NCBI GenBank assembly: GCA_023433515.1
Contig: JAEZCN010000160.1
Location: forward strand, 1 to 64,000
DNA: 64,000 nucleotides
Reading direction: 5' to 3'
Origin: Pseudomonadota bacterium
GTDB lineage: Bacteria; Pseudomonadota; Gammaproteobacteria; Steroidobacterales; Steroidobacteraceae
Under the pieces are notes generated by a model. The model did no database searches and had not been told where the DNA came from. It saw only the letters and a program-made list of their open reading frames with translations. Below, piece by piece: positions 1 through 8,850 of this stretch. Within the stretch, counting starts at the first letter, position 1; each line of letters opens with the position of its first letter. Position numbers and translations under genes: made by a program.

Positions 1-232
1 CCACGTCGCGGAAGAAGCCCGTGTCGTACAGCGCGCGCACCGCTTCGCGGATGCGCTGCGCGGACAACGTGTCGCCGATGTTGATCGGTAGATAGTTGTA
101 GACCGTTCCCTCGGTGACGCGCTGGAGGCCTTCCACGCGGATGTCACCCACCGTGAACACCGACCCCTCCTGGGCATACAAAGGAGCGGCCAGCAGGATC
201 CAGCTGGCGACACAGAACTTCGCGAACCTCAT
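1..232 (-). CDS. bamA: BamA N-terminus (partial, runs off the window)
   Basis: This is the first 77 codons of the central subunit of the outer-membrane beta-barrel assembly machine. The start is the ATG at 232. A signal peptide (MRFAKFCVASWILLAAPLYA) is followed by the beginning of the first POTRA domain, with the typical pattern of an RVEGLQR strand and then GTVYNYLPINIGD. The rest of the gene lies to the left of the window. It sits 23 bp downstream of rseP on the same strand, the usual rseP-bamA order of gammaproteobacteria. Identification rests on the POTRA start and the neighbour; no barrel is visible here. Confidence 0.88.
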   Translation of the reverse strand, partial: MRFAKFCVASWILLAAPLYAQEGSVFTVGDIRVEGLQRVTEGTVYNYLPINIGDTLSAQRIREAVRALYDTGFFRDV

Positions 233-255
233 CGTCAAGTTGATCCCCTGAATTG

Positions 256-1656
256 TTATTTGCCGGCGCCCGGGAACAGATACGTGATCAGATCGTTGAA
301 CAGCGCCACGCCCATGAGCAATGCAATGGCGACCAGCCCCGCCTGCTGGCCGAGCAGATAGACCCGCTCGGACAACGGCCTGCCGCGGATCCATTCCGCG
401 ACCTGGAAGACTATCTGGCCGCCGTCGAGTATCGGGATCGGCAGCAGGTTGAGGAACCCGATCGACAACGACAGCAACACCAGGATCTGCAGGTAAACGG
501 CCGGGCCGGCGCTCGCCGCCCTGCCCGCGAAGTCCGCGATGGTGATGACGCTGGTGAGATTATCGGTCGAGACCTTGCGCGTGATCATGCGCCAGAAGAA
601 GGTGGCCTGCGCGGCCGTCATGTCCCAGGCCTTGATCACGCTGGCGGAAAGCGCGCTGATCGGACCCAGGTCGACCCGGGTCTTGTATTCGGCGGGAATG
701 TACGACTCGTCGCTGTCGGCCCGGCCGATCCGCAGCATGCCGATTTCCTCGCCCCGGTCGGTGGCACGCTCCGTGGTGATCCGCTTCGAAAATTCCTCGG
801 TACCACGGCGCACTCGCACGAGCAACTCCTGGCCGGGACGCGCACGCACGTAACCGACCATTTCGTCCCAGGTGCGCATCGGCTCGCCATCCAGCGCAAC
901 GATGACGTCGCCGGGCACGATGCCCTCGAGATCCGCGGGCCCGCCCTGCACCACGCTGTAAACCAGCGTGGGGACGACCGGTCGCCAGAAATCGAAGCCG
1001 AGGCTGCGCGGCAGTCTGCCCGGCTTCGTCATCTCGAATCGTTGGTCCTCATCGGCCACGGCGAGCGTGACGTCGCGCTCGGCGCCGTTCTCGCCGCGCA
1101 CGCGCAAGTTCACCACGCCGTCGTCGCTGACCGCGGACATCAATCTCATGAACGCGTCGCTGCGATCATCGATCTCGCGCCCGTTCATGTTGACGATGAC
1201 GTCCTTGCTGCGCAGTCCCGCATTGTCCGCGAGCGAACCGATCGTGACGTCGCCCACCACGGGCTTCACGCTGGTTTCGCCCTGCACCCACAACATTCCC
1301 CAGAGAACCGCGACCGCGAAAATGAGGTTCGCCGCGGGTCCGGCGAGCAGCACGAGGATGCGCGCCCATGGGGGACGGCGCGTGAAGGAACGCGGGAGAT
1401 CTTCGGGCGACACCGTGCCATCGCGCTCGTCGAGCATGCGCACGTACCCACCGAGCGGTATCGCGCCGATGACGAATTCGACGTGATCGGGCGCCTTGCC
1501 GACGCGCTTCCAGATGGGTTTGCCGAGGCCGATGGAAAAGCGCATCACCTTGAAGCCCAGCTTGCGCGCGACCCAGTAATGGCCGAACTCGTGGATCGAG
1601 ATGAGCAGGCTGATTCCGATCAGCCCCCAGAGGATTTTCCAGCCGATGTCCATCAA
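256..1656 (-). CDS. rseP: RseP, site-2 intramembrane zinc metalloprotease
   Basis: This inner-membrane protease cleaves the anti-sigma factor RseA within the membrane after DegS has cut it, releasing sigma E in the envelope stress response. The 466-residue product has the zinc-binding HEFGH motif at residues 22-26 in the first membrane helix. Two periplasmic PDZ domains lie at about 115-200 and 210-300, and the second metal-binding motif LDGG is in a C-terminal helix near 410. Length matches the family (about 450). It lies between dxr (7 bp upstream) and bamA, so it is probably part of the long envelope operon read leftwards. Confidence 0.95.
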   Translation of the reverse strand: MMDIGWKILWGLIGISLLISIHEFGHYWVARKLGFKVMRFSIGLGKPIWKRVGKAPDHVEFVIGAIPLGGYVRMLDERDGTVSPEDLPRSFTRRPPWARILVLLAGPAANLIFAVAVLWGMLWVQGETSVKPVVGDVTIGSLADNAGLRSKDVIVNMNGREIDDRSDAFMRLMSAVSDDGVVNLRVRGENGAERDVTLAVADEDQRFEMTKPGRLPRSLGFDFWRPVVPTLVYSVVQGGPADLEGIVPGDVIVALDGEPMRTWDEMVGYVRARPGQELLVRVRRGTEEFSKRITTERATDRGEEIGMLRIGRADSDESYIPAEYKTRVDLGPISALSASVIKAWDMTAAQATFFWRMITRKVSTDNLTSVITIADFAGRAASAGPAVYLQILVLLSLSIGFLNLLPIPILDGGQIVFQVAEWIRGRPLSERVYLLGQQAGLVAIALLMGVALFNDLITYLFPGAGK

Positions 1657-1662
1657 GTCCCT

Positions 1663-2850
1663 TTATGCGTGAACGGCACGGGGCCGGATGAAAGCGGATG
1701 CGCGTTCCCGCGCTTCGGCGTCCGCCGCGAGCACGTCGGCAATATCGCGGATTTCGCCGCCCGTGGTAGCCGCCATTACCGACTCAATGACCGCCGGAAT
1801 TCGCGCAAAGTTCAATCCCCCCTCGAGGAACGCCGAAACGGCCACTTCGTTTGCCGCATTGAGTGCCGCGGGCCTCGAGCCTCCCTCCTGCGCGGCCTGT
1901 TGCGCCAGGCCCAGGGCGGGAAAACGCCGCAGGTCCGGCGCCTCGAAACGCAGCATTCCCACCTTCACGAGGTCCAGGGATTGTACGCCCGAAGACACAC
2001 GTTCGGGCCACGCGAGCGCATGGGCGATCGGCGTGCGCATGTCGGGCGCGCCGAGCTGCGCGAGCACCGAACCATCGACGTACTCGACCAGGGAATGCAC
2101 GATGCTTTCGCGATGAATCACGACTTCGACCTGCTGGGGCGTGACGCCGAACAACAGGCAGGCCTCGATGAACTCCAGTCCCTTGTTCATGAGGGTCGCC
2201 GAATCGACCGAGATCTTGCGGCCCATCACCCAGTTCGGATGCGCGCAGGCTTCATCGGGCGTGACCTTCTCGAGTCGCGCGCGATCCGCGTCGACGAACG
2301 GACCGCCTGAGGCCGTCAGCAGGATGCGCTTGACTCCCGGCGGCGCGACTCCGGCGACCGCGTCGCGCGGCAGGCATTGGAAGACCGCGTTGTGTTCGCT
2401 GTCGATCGGCAGCAGCGTCGCGCCGGACGAGCGCACGGTCTCCATGAGCAGCGGCCCGGCCATGACGAGCGATTCCTTGTTCGCGAGCAACAGGCGCTTG
2501 CCGGCGCGCGCCGCGGCGAGCGTCGAGGGCAGCCCCGCCGCGCCGACGATCGCGGCCATCACGCTGTGCACTTCGGGATGGCCCGCGATCTCCTTGAGCC
2601 CATCGGCGCCGCCGAGAACCTGCGTGTTGGCCTTGCGCGCGCGCAGCGCATCGCGCAGCCGTCCAACCAGTGAGACATCGGCGATCGCGGCGTACGGCAC
2701 CGAGAACCGCGCGCATTGCTCGGCCAGCTTCTCGACGTTGCGATGCGCTCCGAGCGCGAACACGCGGAACCGGTCCGGGTGACGCGCGATCACGTCGAGC
2801 GTGTGCTCACCCACGGAACCCGTCGAGCCGAGAATCGCGACGTTGTTCAC
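1663..2850 (-). CDS. dxr: 1-deoxy-D-xylulose 5-phosphate reductoisomerase
   Basis: Dxr (IspC) converts DXP to 2-C-methyl-D-erythritol 4-phosphate with NADPH, the committed step of the MEP isoprenoid pathway. The 395-residue protein begins with the NADPH-binding segment ILGSTGSVG (residues 6-14). It contains the metal and substrate motifs PIDSEHNA and ASGGPF and a C-terminal helical domain. The frame stays open far upstream through cdsA, so start choice matters. I place it at the GTG at 2850, where the Rossmann strand begins immediately and which overlaps the cdsA stop by 4 bp (GTGA), indicating translational coupling. Confidence 0.94.
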   Translation of the reverse strand: MNNVAILGSTGSVGEHTLDVIARHPDRFRVFALGAHRNVEKLAEQCARFSVPYAAIADVSLVGRLRDALRARKANTQVLGGADGLKEIAGHPEVHSVMAAIVGAAGLPSTLAAARAGKRLLLANKESLVMAGPLLMETVRSSGATLLPIDSEHNAVFQCLPRDAVAGVAPPGVKRILLTASGGPFVDADRARLEKVTPDEACAHPNWVMGRKISVDSATLMNKGLEFIEACLLFGVTPQQVEVVIHRESIVHSLVEYVDGSVLAQLGAPDMRTPIAHALAWPERVSSGVQSLDLVKVGMLRFEAPDLRRFPALGLAQQAAQEGGSRPAALNAANEVAVSAFLEGGLNFARIPAVIESVMAATTGGEIRDIADVLAADAEARERASAFIRPRAVHA

Positions 2851-3659
2851 GCGACGACTCCCGCGCCCAGCAGCGCGAACAGCAACGCCGGCGCGGCCGC
2901 CGTGACGCTGTCGATGCGATCCAGCATGCCGCCGTGTCCCGGGAACACGGTGCCGCTGTCCTTGAGACCGACCGCGCGCTTCAACATGCTCTCCGTCAGG
3001 TCGCCGACGATGGACAACGTCGCGACCGCGACGCACAGAATGACGAACGTCGCGATGTCCACATTGAATACGTACACCGCCGCGGCCCAGGCCACGAGCC
3101 CGCTCACGAGGACGCCGCCGAACACGCCTTCCCAGGTCTTCTTGGGCGACACACGCGGCGCCAGCGGCACCCGGCCGAACCACCGCCCGAAAAAGAAGGC
3201 GCCGGTGTCCGCCGCCCACACGAGAGCCAGCGTGAACAGCACCCAGCGAGTGCTGCCCGTGGTCAGCGTCAGGTAGACGAGCGCGAGCCAGCACGGGACC
3301 AGCGCGAGGATGCCCGCGAAAGCGGCCGCGGCCGGCGGCACCCGCCCGGGCGCGAAGCACAACCAGAGGAATGCGCCTATCCACCATGCGACGGCGACGG
3401 TCATCACGGCCTGGACGAAACCCGGATACGCGACGTATCCATAGAGGCAAGCGAGCAGCGTGACCGTCACCACGGCCGTGAAGACGGCCCGCGATTTCAA
3501 ACTACCCGCGCCGAGGAAACCCGCCCACTCCCAGGCCCCGATCAGGACCAGCACGCTGACGAGCCACACGGTGGCGATCGGCGGCAGGCCGAGCATGACG
3601 AACATCAGCACCGCGACCAGCGCGATGGCGGTGAGCACGCGTTGCCTAAGCACGGCCAC
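2847..3659 (-). CDS. cdsA: Phosphatidate cytidylyltransferase
   Basis: CdsA makes CDP-diacylglycerol from phosphatidate and CTP, the branch point for all membrane phospholipids. The 270-residue protein is almost entirely hydrophobic with about eight membrane segments. It ends with the family signature containing VGDLTESMLKR and then the KDSGTVFPGHGGMLDRIDS stretch. The gene overlaps uppS by 14 bp upstream and dxr by 4 bp downstream, so the three are almost certainly co-translated. This uppS-cdsA-dxr order is standard in proteobacteria. Confidence 0.95.
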   Translation of the reverse strand: MAVLRQRVLTAIALVAVLMFVMLGLPPIATVWLVSVLVLIGAWEWAGFLGAGSLKSRAVFTAVVTVTLLACLYGYVAYPGFVQAVMTVAVAWWIGAFLWLCFAPGRVPPAAAAFAGILALVPCWLALVYLTLTTGSTRWVLFTLALVWAADTGAFFFGRWFGRVPLAPRVSPKKTWEGVFGGVLVSGLVAWAAAVYVFNVDIATFVILCVAVATLSIVGDLTESMLKRAVGLKDSGTVFPGHGGMLDRIDSVTAAAPALLFALLGAGVVA

Positions 3660-4398
3660 CCGCCTCGCGCGATTTTTCCGCGAGCTGCTGGCGCGTGAGC
3701 CCGAAGCGCCGCTCCCGGCCCGCGAACGATTCGAGCGCCGCTTCGAACTGCGGGACGTCGAAGTCCGGCCACAACGTGTCGCACACGTGGATCTCGGTGT
3801 ACGCGAGATTCCACAACAGGAAATTGCTGATGCGATGGTCGCCGCCGGTGCGGATGAACAGATCCGGATCCGGCGCGTCGCCGAGCGCGAGTTCGCGCGC
3901 GAACCGCTGCTCGTCGATCTCGTCGGTCTTGAGCGCGCCGCTCGCGACGGCGGCCGCGAGCTTGCGCGCGGCCTGGACGATGTCCCAGCGACCGCCGTAA
4001 CTCACCGCGACCTGTAGTTTGAGCCCGTCGTTCGCGGCCGTGAGCTTCTCGCACGCGGCCATGCGCGACTGCAGGTTGACGGTGAGCGTGTGCCGGTCGC
4101 CGATGAATCTCAGGCGCACCTTGTTCTTGTGCAGCTCGTCGACCTCGCGTTCCATCGCTTCGAAGAACAGCTGCATCAGCGCACTCACCTCGGTGGTGGG
4201 GCGCCGCCAGTTCTCGCTCGAGAACGCGAACACCGTGAGCGCGCCGATACCGCGGCGCGCGCACTCCTCGACGCACATGCGCACGGGACGCACGCCTTCC
4301 TTGTGGCCGGCATGGCGCGGCAAGCCGCGCGCCTCCGCCCAGCGTCCGTTGCCATCCATGATGATGGCGATGTGGTTAGGAACGCCCAACTGCGTCAC
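3646..4398 (-). CDS. uppS: Undecaprenyl diphosphate synthase (cis-prenyltransferase)
   Basis: UppS adds eight isopentenyl units in cis to farnesyl diphosphate, making the lipid carrier for peptidoglycan and O-antigen. The 250-residue protein shows the N-terminal IIMDGNGRWA motif with catalytic Asp15. It also has the FSSENWRRP segment and the C-terminal DLFIRTGGDHRISNFLLW signature. Length equals the E. coli enzyme (253). It overlaps cdsA and lies 18 bp downstream of frr. Confidence 0.95.
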   Translation of the reverse strand: MTQLGVPNHIAIIMDGNGRWAEARGLPRHAGHKEGVRPVRMCVEECARRGIGALTVFAFSSENWRRPTTEVSALMQLFFEAMEREVDELHKNKVRLRFIGDRHTLTVNLQSRMAACEKLTAANDGLKLQVAVSYGGRWDIVQAARKLAAAVASGALKTDEIDEQRFARELALGDAPDPDLFIRTGGDHRISNFLLWNLAYTEIHVCDTLWPDFDVPQFEAALESFAGRERRFGLTRQQLAEKSREAGGRA

Positions 4399-4416
4399 CG
4401 TGATCCGCAGGCCCGC

Positions 4417-4974
4417 TCAAACCTGCATGATTTCCTTTTCTTTCGCGGCGAGCTGGGCATCGATGTCCGCGACGTACTTGTCGGTGAGCTTCTGGATGTC
4501 GACTTCCGCCTTTTTCTCGTCGTCCTGCGTGATGAGCTTCTCCTTGAGCGCTTCCTTCACGTCGCTGATCACGTCGCGCCGCACGTTGCGCACCGCGACG
4601 CGCGCGTTCTCCGCGTCCGCGCGCACCACCTTCGTGATGTCGCGCCGGCGTTCCTCGGTGAGCGGCGGCAGCGGAATGCGGATGACGGTACCCGCGCTCA
4701 TCGGGTTCAGCCCGAGATCGGACTTGTGAATCGCCTTCTCGATGGCCTGCACCATGTTCTTTTCCCAGGGCGACACGACCAGCGTGCGCGCGTCTTCGAC
4801 GCTGATGTTGGCGACCTGCTTGAGGGGCGTGTCGGTGCCGTAATAGTCCACCTTCAACGTTTCGATGAGCGACGGATGCGCGCGGCCCGTGCGCAATTTC
4901 TTCAGATCGGCCTGAAAGGTCTCGACGCATTTGCCCATGCGCGAGGCGGCGTCCTTCTTGATGTCTTCTAACAT
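4417..4974 (-). CDS. frr: Ribosome recycling factor
   Basis: RRF splits post-termination ribosomes together with EF-G. The product is 185 residues, exactly the family length. It has the N-terminal long helix pattern ([20 protein letters not shown]), the hinge region with RTGRAHPSL, and the central [21 protein letters not shown] segment. It lies downstream of pyrH (43 bp gap), the conserved arrangement. Confidence 0.96.
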   Translation of the reverse strand: MLEDIKKDAASRMGKCVETFQADLKKLRTGRAHPSLIETLKVDYYGTDTPLKQVANISVEDARTLVVSPWEKNMVQAIEKAIHKSDLGLNPMSAGTVIRIPLPPLTEERRRDITKVVRADAENARVAVRNVRRDVISDVKEALKEKLITQDDEKKAEVDIQKLTDKYVADIDAQLAAKEKEIMQV

Positions 4975-5017
4975 GGTTGACCCTGTTGGTTGCCTGCCCT
5001 GTTGTTTCGATGGCGCT

Positions 5018-5737
5018 TCAGTCGTTGGTCACGACAGTACCGATGTCCTCGCCACGCACGACGCGCGGCAGGTCCCCGGCATTGTTGAGATTGAAAACGG
5101 TGAGCGGCATGCGATTGTCGCGGCACATGACGATCGCGGTGGCGTCCATGACGTTGAGCCGGTCCGCGAGCACCTTGTCGTAGGTGAGCGTCTTGTAGCG
5201 CTTCGCGCCCGGGTTCTTCACCGGGTCGGAATCGTAGATGCCGTTGACCTTGGTCGCCTTGAGCACCACGTCGGCCTCGATCTCGATGGCGCGCAGCGCC
5301 GCGGCGCTGTCGGTCGTGAAATACGGGTTTCCGGTGCCGGCCGCGAAGATGACGATCCGCCCCTTCTCGAGATGGCGCATCGCGCGGCGGCGAATGTAGT
5401 CCTCGCATACCTGGTTGATCCTGATCGCGCTCTGCACGCGCGCGGTGCCGCCGAGGGTCTCGATCGCGTCCTGCATCGCCAGTGCGTTCATCACGGTCGC
5501 GAGCATGCCCATGTGATCGGCGGTCGCGCGGTCCAGTCCCGCCTTCGCGAGCCCGGCGCCGCGAAAGATGTTGCCGCCGCCGATGACGCAGGCGATCTGC
5601 ACGCCGGCCTGCTGGATTTCGAGCAGTTCGGCGGCGATGCGCTTCAGCACCGCGGGATCGATGCCGAACTCGGTCGTCCCGAGCAGCGCCTCGCCCGAGA
5701 GTTTGACGAGAATGCGTTTGTACTTAGCCCCGGTCAT
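5018..5737 (-). CDS. pyrH: UMP kinase
   Basis: PyrH phosphorylates UMP to UDP using ATP, feeding pyrimidine nucleotide and UDP-sugar synthesis. It belongs to the amino-acid-kinase fold. The 239-residue protein has the phosphate-binding KLSGEALLG near the N-terminus, [18 protein letters not shown] and the C-terminal FNLNNAGDL element. An ATG three codons upstream (5746) is in frame. I prefer 5737 because a GGGGAA Shine-Dalgarno-like stretch is then correctly spaced, but the difference is small. A hairpin terminator separates it from tsf. Confidence 0.95.
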   Translation of the reverse strand: MTGAKYKRILVKLSGEALLGTTEFGIDPAVLKRIAAELLEIQQAGVQIACVIGGGNIFRGAGLAKAGLDRATADHMGMLATVMNALAMQDAIETLGGTARVQSAIRINQVCEDYIRRRAMRHLEKGRIVIFAAGTGNPYFTTDSAAALRAIEIEADVVLKATKVNGIYDSDPVKNPGAKRYKTLTYDKVLADRLNVMDATAIVMCRDNRMPLTVFNLNNAGDLPRVVRGEDIGTVVTND

Positions 5738-5798
5738 TTCGTGCATTTCCCCATGGAACCTGTCCCCTGTCGGCCGGCTGCGGCACTTTGCCATAAAG

Positions 5799-5823
5799 AA
5801 AACCCCGCTGAGCGCGGGGTTTT
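5799..5823 (-). terminator. Intrinsic terminator after rpsB-tsf
   Basis: A perfect 10-bp inverted repeat (AAAACCCCGC / GCGGGGTTTT) with a 5-nt loop lies 10 bp past the tsf stop. It ends in a T-run on both strands, so it can act in either direction, but position and gene order assign it to the rpsB-tsf transcript. pyrH, starting about 60 bp further on, would then need its own promoter or read-through. Confidence 0.85.
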
Positions 5824-5832
5824 CGGTGTGCC

Positions 5833-6759
5833 TCAGTGCGTGGTCTTCGGCGGGTCGGTCTTGGTCTGAGCCGCCTTGACCTGCTCCATCACTTCGTTCG
5901 CGAAGTCGCCCTGCTTCTTTTCGATGCCGGCGCCGACTTCGAAGCGCTCGAAGCCGAGCACCTTCGCCTTGTTTTTCTGCAGAAGCTTGTCGATCGTGAG
6001 ATCGCCGTCCTTCACGAAGGCCTGCTGCGAGAGAGCGAACTCGTCGACTGCCTTGCGCACGCGACCGTCGATGATCTTCGCCTTGATCTCGGCGGGCTTC
6101 TTGGCATTGGCGGGGTCGTTGTTGACCTGCTCGGTCGCGATCTCGCGCTCCTTCGCGACCATGTCGGCGGGCGCATCGGCCGGCGTGTTGTAACGCGGGC
6201 TCGAGGCAACCACCTGCATGGCCAGGTCGCGCGCGAGTTCGGCATCGCCGCCCTCGAGCGCGACGAGCGCCGCCTTCTTGCTGTCGGTGTGCACGTAGGA
6301 GCCGACGACGGTCGGCGCCTTCACGAGCGTCACGCGGCGCACGGTCAGGTTCTCGCCGATCTTCGCGATCAGCGCGCGACGCTTCTCGTCCACGGTCTCG
6401 CCGGTCGCGAGTTCGAGCGAGTTCACCGCATCGACGTCGGCCGCGCCGGCCGCGAGCGCGGACCTGGCCACTTCCACGGCGAAGCCGCGGAACTCGTCGC
6501 CACGCGCCACGAAGTCGGTCTCGCTGTTCACTTCGACCAGCACGCCCGTCTTGCCGTCGCCGGACTTCTCCACGACCACGACACCTTCGGCCGCGATGCG
6601 CGAGGCCTTCTTGTCGGCCTTCGCGAGGCCCGCCTTGCGCATGTTCTCGGCGGCCGCATCGAGGTCGCCGTTGGTCTCCACCAGCGCCTTCTTGCATTCC
6701 ATCATGCCGGCGCCGGTGCGTTCACGAAGCTGCTTGACCGCTTCTGCAGTGATTGTCAT
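5833..6759 (-). CDS. tsf: Elongation factor Ts
   Basis: EF-Ts is the guanine-nucleotide exchange factor for EF-Tu. The 308-residue protein begins with the family signature [16 protein letters not shown] (residues 11-26), and the second signature, with [14 protein letters not shown], lies near residue 80. The length is slightly more than the E. coli protein (283). It follows rpsB by 36 bp, the universal rpsB-tsf operon. Confidence 0.96.
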   Translation of the reverse strand: MTITAEAVKQLRERTGAGMMECKKALVETNGDLDAAAENMRKAGLAKADKKASRIAAEGVVVVEKSGDGKTGVLVEVNSETDFVARGDEFRGFAVEVARSALAAGAADVDAVNSLELATGETVDEKRRALIAKIGENLTVRRVTLVKAPTVVGSYVHTDSKKAALVALEGGDAELARDLAMQVVASSPRYNTPADAPADMVAKEREIATEQVNNDPANAKKPAEIKAKIIDGRVRKAVDEFALSQQAFVKDGDLTIDKLLQKNKAKVLGFERFEVGAGIEKKQGDFANEVMEQVKAAQTKTDPPKTTH

Positions 6760-6795
6760 CTCTCGACCTCAGTAGTTAGTGCATTGCCGGCCGGA

Positions 6796-7797
6796 TCAGC
6801 CGCGGCGCGGTCCGCCACGACCGCGTCCGGGCGGGTTGCCCGTGCCGGTGCGTGAGCGGCCGGCGCTCGCCGTCGCGCTGCGCGGAGCCGCCTCGCCGGT
6901 ATCGGTGAACGACGTGGCATCGATGCCGTCTTCCGGCTCGGCGGCGACGCTCGCGACCGCAGGGCGGCGACCACGATTGGTGGCGCTGGCCGGGCGCCGA
7001 CCGCGCGCGGGCGCGGGCGCCTTCTGCGGCGCGCTTCGCGCGCTCTTCTTGCGCGGCACGCCGTTTTCATCGAGCTCGACGAATTCGTCTTCACCGACGA
7101 CCACGGCCGGGGCCTGCGAACGACCGTCGATGACCGCATCGGCGATGCCCGCCGTATACAGCGCGATGGCGCGCATCGCATCGTCGTTGCCCGGGATCAC
7201 GTAGTCGACGTTGTCAGGCGCGCAGTTGGTATCCACCACCGCGACGACCGGGATGCCGAGCTTCTTCGCCTCGTGGATCGCGATGTCTTCGTGGCCCACG
7301 TCGATGATGAAGATGACGTCCGGGGGCGACTCCATCTTCTTGATGCCGCCGAGGCTCTTCTCGAGCTTCTCCATCTCGCGGCGCATCATCGTGGCTTCTT
7401 TCTTGCCGCGCTTGCCGAGCGTGCCGTTCTCGGACATCTCGGTGAGCTCCGAGAGCCGCTTGATCGACTGACGGATCGTCTTGAAATTGGTGAGCATGCC
7501 GCCCAGCCAGCGCTGGTTCACGTACGGCATCTCGCAGCGCCTGGCTTCCCTCTCGATGGCTTCGCGCGCGGAACGCTTCGTTCCGACGAACAGCACCCTG
7601 CCGCCATCGCCCACGACGTTCTTCACGAAGTTCGCGGCCTCCTGGTACATGGGCTGCGTCTTCTCGAGGTTGATGATGTGAATCTTGTTTCGTTCGCCGA
7701 AAATGAACGGAGCCATCTTCGGGTTCCAGAAGCGGGTCTGGTGTCCGAAATGGACGCCCGCTTCCAGCATCTGTCGCATTGACACGCCGGACATCAA
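6796..7797 (-). CDS. rpsB: 30S ribosomal protein S2 with long Arg/Gly-rich tail
   Basis: S2 is a primary component of the small-subunit platform. The core is typical: [14 protein letters not shown] at the N-terminus, the [13 protein letters not shown] segment and the [13 protein letters not shown] segment. The core ends near residue 235. The remaining roughly 95 residues are not in E. coli S2 (241 aa). They are low-complexity, rich in Ala, Arg, Gly and Pro, with repeats such as RGRRPA and a closing [10 protein letters not shown]. The tail reads in the same frame without interruption and looks like a natural extension, probably disordered and RNA-contacting. Upstream lies a candidate structured leader. 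Confidence 0.95.
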   Translation of the reverse strand: MMSGVSMRQMLEAGVHFGHQTRFWNPKMAPFIFGERNKIHIINLEKTQPMYQEAANFVKNVVGDGGRVLFVGTKRSAREAIEREARRCEMPYVNQRWLGGMLTNFKTIRQSIKRLSELTEMSENGTLGKRGKKEATMMRREMEKLEKSLGGIKKMESPPDVIFIIDVGHEDIAIHEAKKLGIPVVAVVDTNCAPDNVDYVIPGNDDAMRAIALYTAGIADAVIDGRSQAPAVVVGEDEFVELDENGVPRKKSARSAPQKAPAPARGRRPASATNRGRRPAVASVAAEPEDGIDATSFTDTGEAAPRSATASAGRSRTGTGNPPGRGRGGPRRG

Positions 7798-7830
7798 AGT
7801 CTCCTTGGTGGGTTGTGCCTCCGCGCTGCC

Positions 7831-7894
7831 CGAGTGGTTATTCCGCGACCCTTCTCTTTTCAGCAGAGGAGCCCCAGAACACCCAAGCCACTCG
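7831..7894 (-). promoter_or_regulatory. Candidate structured leader of rpsB mRNA
   Basis: About 34 bp upstream of the rpsB start, the transcribed strand can form a closing helix of 7 bp (CGAGTGG with CCACTCG) around roughly 50 nt. Inside it is a CTCT / AGAG hairpin. E. coli rpsB-tsf is autoregulated by S2 through a structured 5' leader, and a related element may exist here. I see only pairing potential, not a proven match to the known S2 leader. Confidence 0.4.
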
Positions 7895-7980
7895 TTATGC
7901 CGACCGCCCGGAGAGGCGCCCTTAAACGTGTAAGGGACTGGCCGACAGGTTGCGCGTGTGGATTTAAAAAGTGAGTTTCA

Positions 7981-8009
7981 TTGCCAAAAAAGGCCGCGCT
8001 TTATACCAT
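7981..8009 (+). promoter_or_regulatory. Candidate sigma70 promoter of map
   Basis: TTGCCA (7981-7986) could be a -35 element. The -10 would be TATACC (8002-8007, 15-bp spacer) or TACCAT (8004-8009, 17-bp spacer). It lies 40 bp upstream of the map start, in the intergenic region shared with the divergent rpsB operon. The match is moderate. Confidence 0.4.
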
Positions 8010-8049
8010 TTGTTCCCCGTCAAAACAACGCCTTACGCAGGTACAAGCG

Positions 8050-8850
8050 ATGGACTCCCTCGTGAGTCGGCACATTTCCATTAAGTCCCCGGCCGAGCAG
8101 GAAAAAATGCGTGTGGCGGGCCGCCTTGCGGCCGAAGTTCTCGACATGATCGGGGAGCACGTGAAGCCCGGGGTGACCACCGAGGAGCTCGACCGGCTCT
8201 GCTTCCAGCACATCACCGAGGTGCAGAAGGCGATCCCGGCGAACGTCAATTACCGCGGGTTCCCGAAGACCATCTGCGCCTCCGTGAACCACGTGGTGTG
8301 CCACGGCATCCCGAACGAAAAGGTGCTCAAGTCCGGCGACATCGTGAACATCGACGTCACCGTCATCCGCGATGGATTCCATGGCGACACCAGCCGCATG
8401 TATTTCGTCGGCAAGCCGTCGACGCAGGCGCAGCGCCTCACCGAGACCTGCTGGGAAGCCATGTGGCGCGGCATCGAACAGGTGAAGCCCGGCGCGCGGC
8501 TCGGCGACATCGGACACGCGATCCAGACCTTCGTCGAGGACAAGAATTTTTCCGTCGTGCGCGAGTACTGCGGACACGGCATCGGCCGCGTCTACCACGA
8601 GGATCCGCAGGTGCTGCATTACGGCGAGCCCGGCACGGGCGATGAGCTCAAGGCCGGCATGACGTTCACGATCGAGCCGATGGTCAACGCGGGCAAGCGC
8701 CACGTGCGGTTGCTGGGCGACGGCTGGACGGTCGTGACCAAGGATCACTCGCTCTCGGCGCAGTGGGAACACACGATTCTCGTGACCGAGACCGGCGTCG
8801 AAGTGCTGACTCTGGGCGCGCTCAGCAAGCGGCCAGGCAGCACGAACTGA
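8050..8850 (+). CDS. map: Type I methionine aminopeptidase
   Basis: Map removes the initiator methionine from nascent proteins. The 266-residue protein has the five metal ligands of the pita-bread fold in their usual contexts: the IDVTVIRDGFHGDTSRMYFVG region, the histidine of EYCGHGIGRVYHE, FTIEPM and the C-terminal QWEHTILVTE. The open frame extends upstream, but homology begins at MDSLVSRHISIKS and the length then equals E. coli Map (264). It is divergent from rpsB, and its stop overlaps the glnD start (TGATG). Confidence 0.95.
   Translation: MDSLVSRHISIKSPAEQEKMRVAGRLAAEVLDMIGEHVKPGVTTEELDRLCFQHITEVQKAIPANVNYRGFPKTICASVNHVVCHGIPNEKVLKSGDIVNIDVTVIRDGFHGDTSRMYFVGKPSTQAQRLTETCWEAMWRGIEQVKPGARLGDIGHAIQTFVEDKNFSVVREYCGHGIGRVYHEDPQVLHYGEPGTGDELKAGMTFTIEPMVNAGKRHVRLLGDGWTVVTKDHSLSAQWEHTILVTETGVEVLTLGALSKRPGSTN

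Noticed and set aside
253..2310. Long open frame (685 codons) on the plus strand
   Set aside because: It is antisense to rseP and dxr, has the His/Arg/Asp-rich composition of a shadow frame in high-G+C DNA, and shows no domain.
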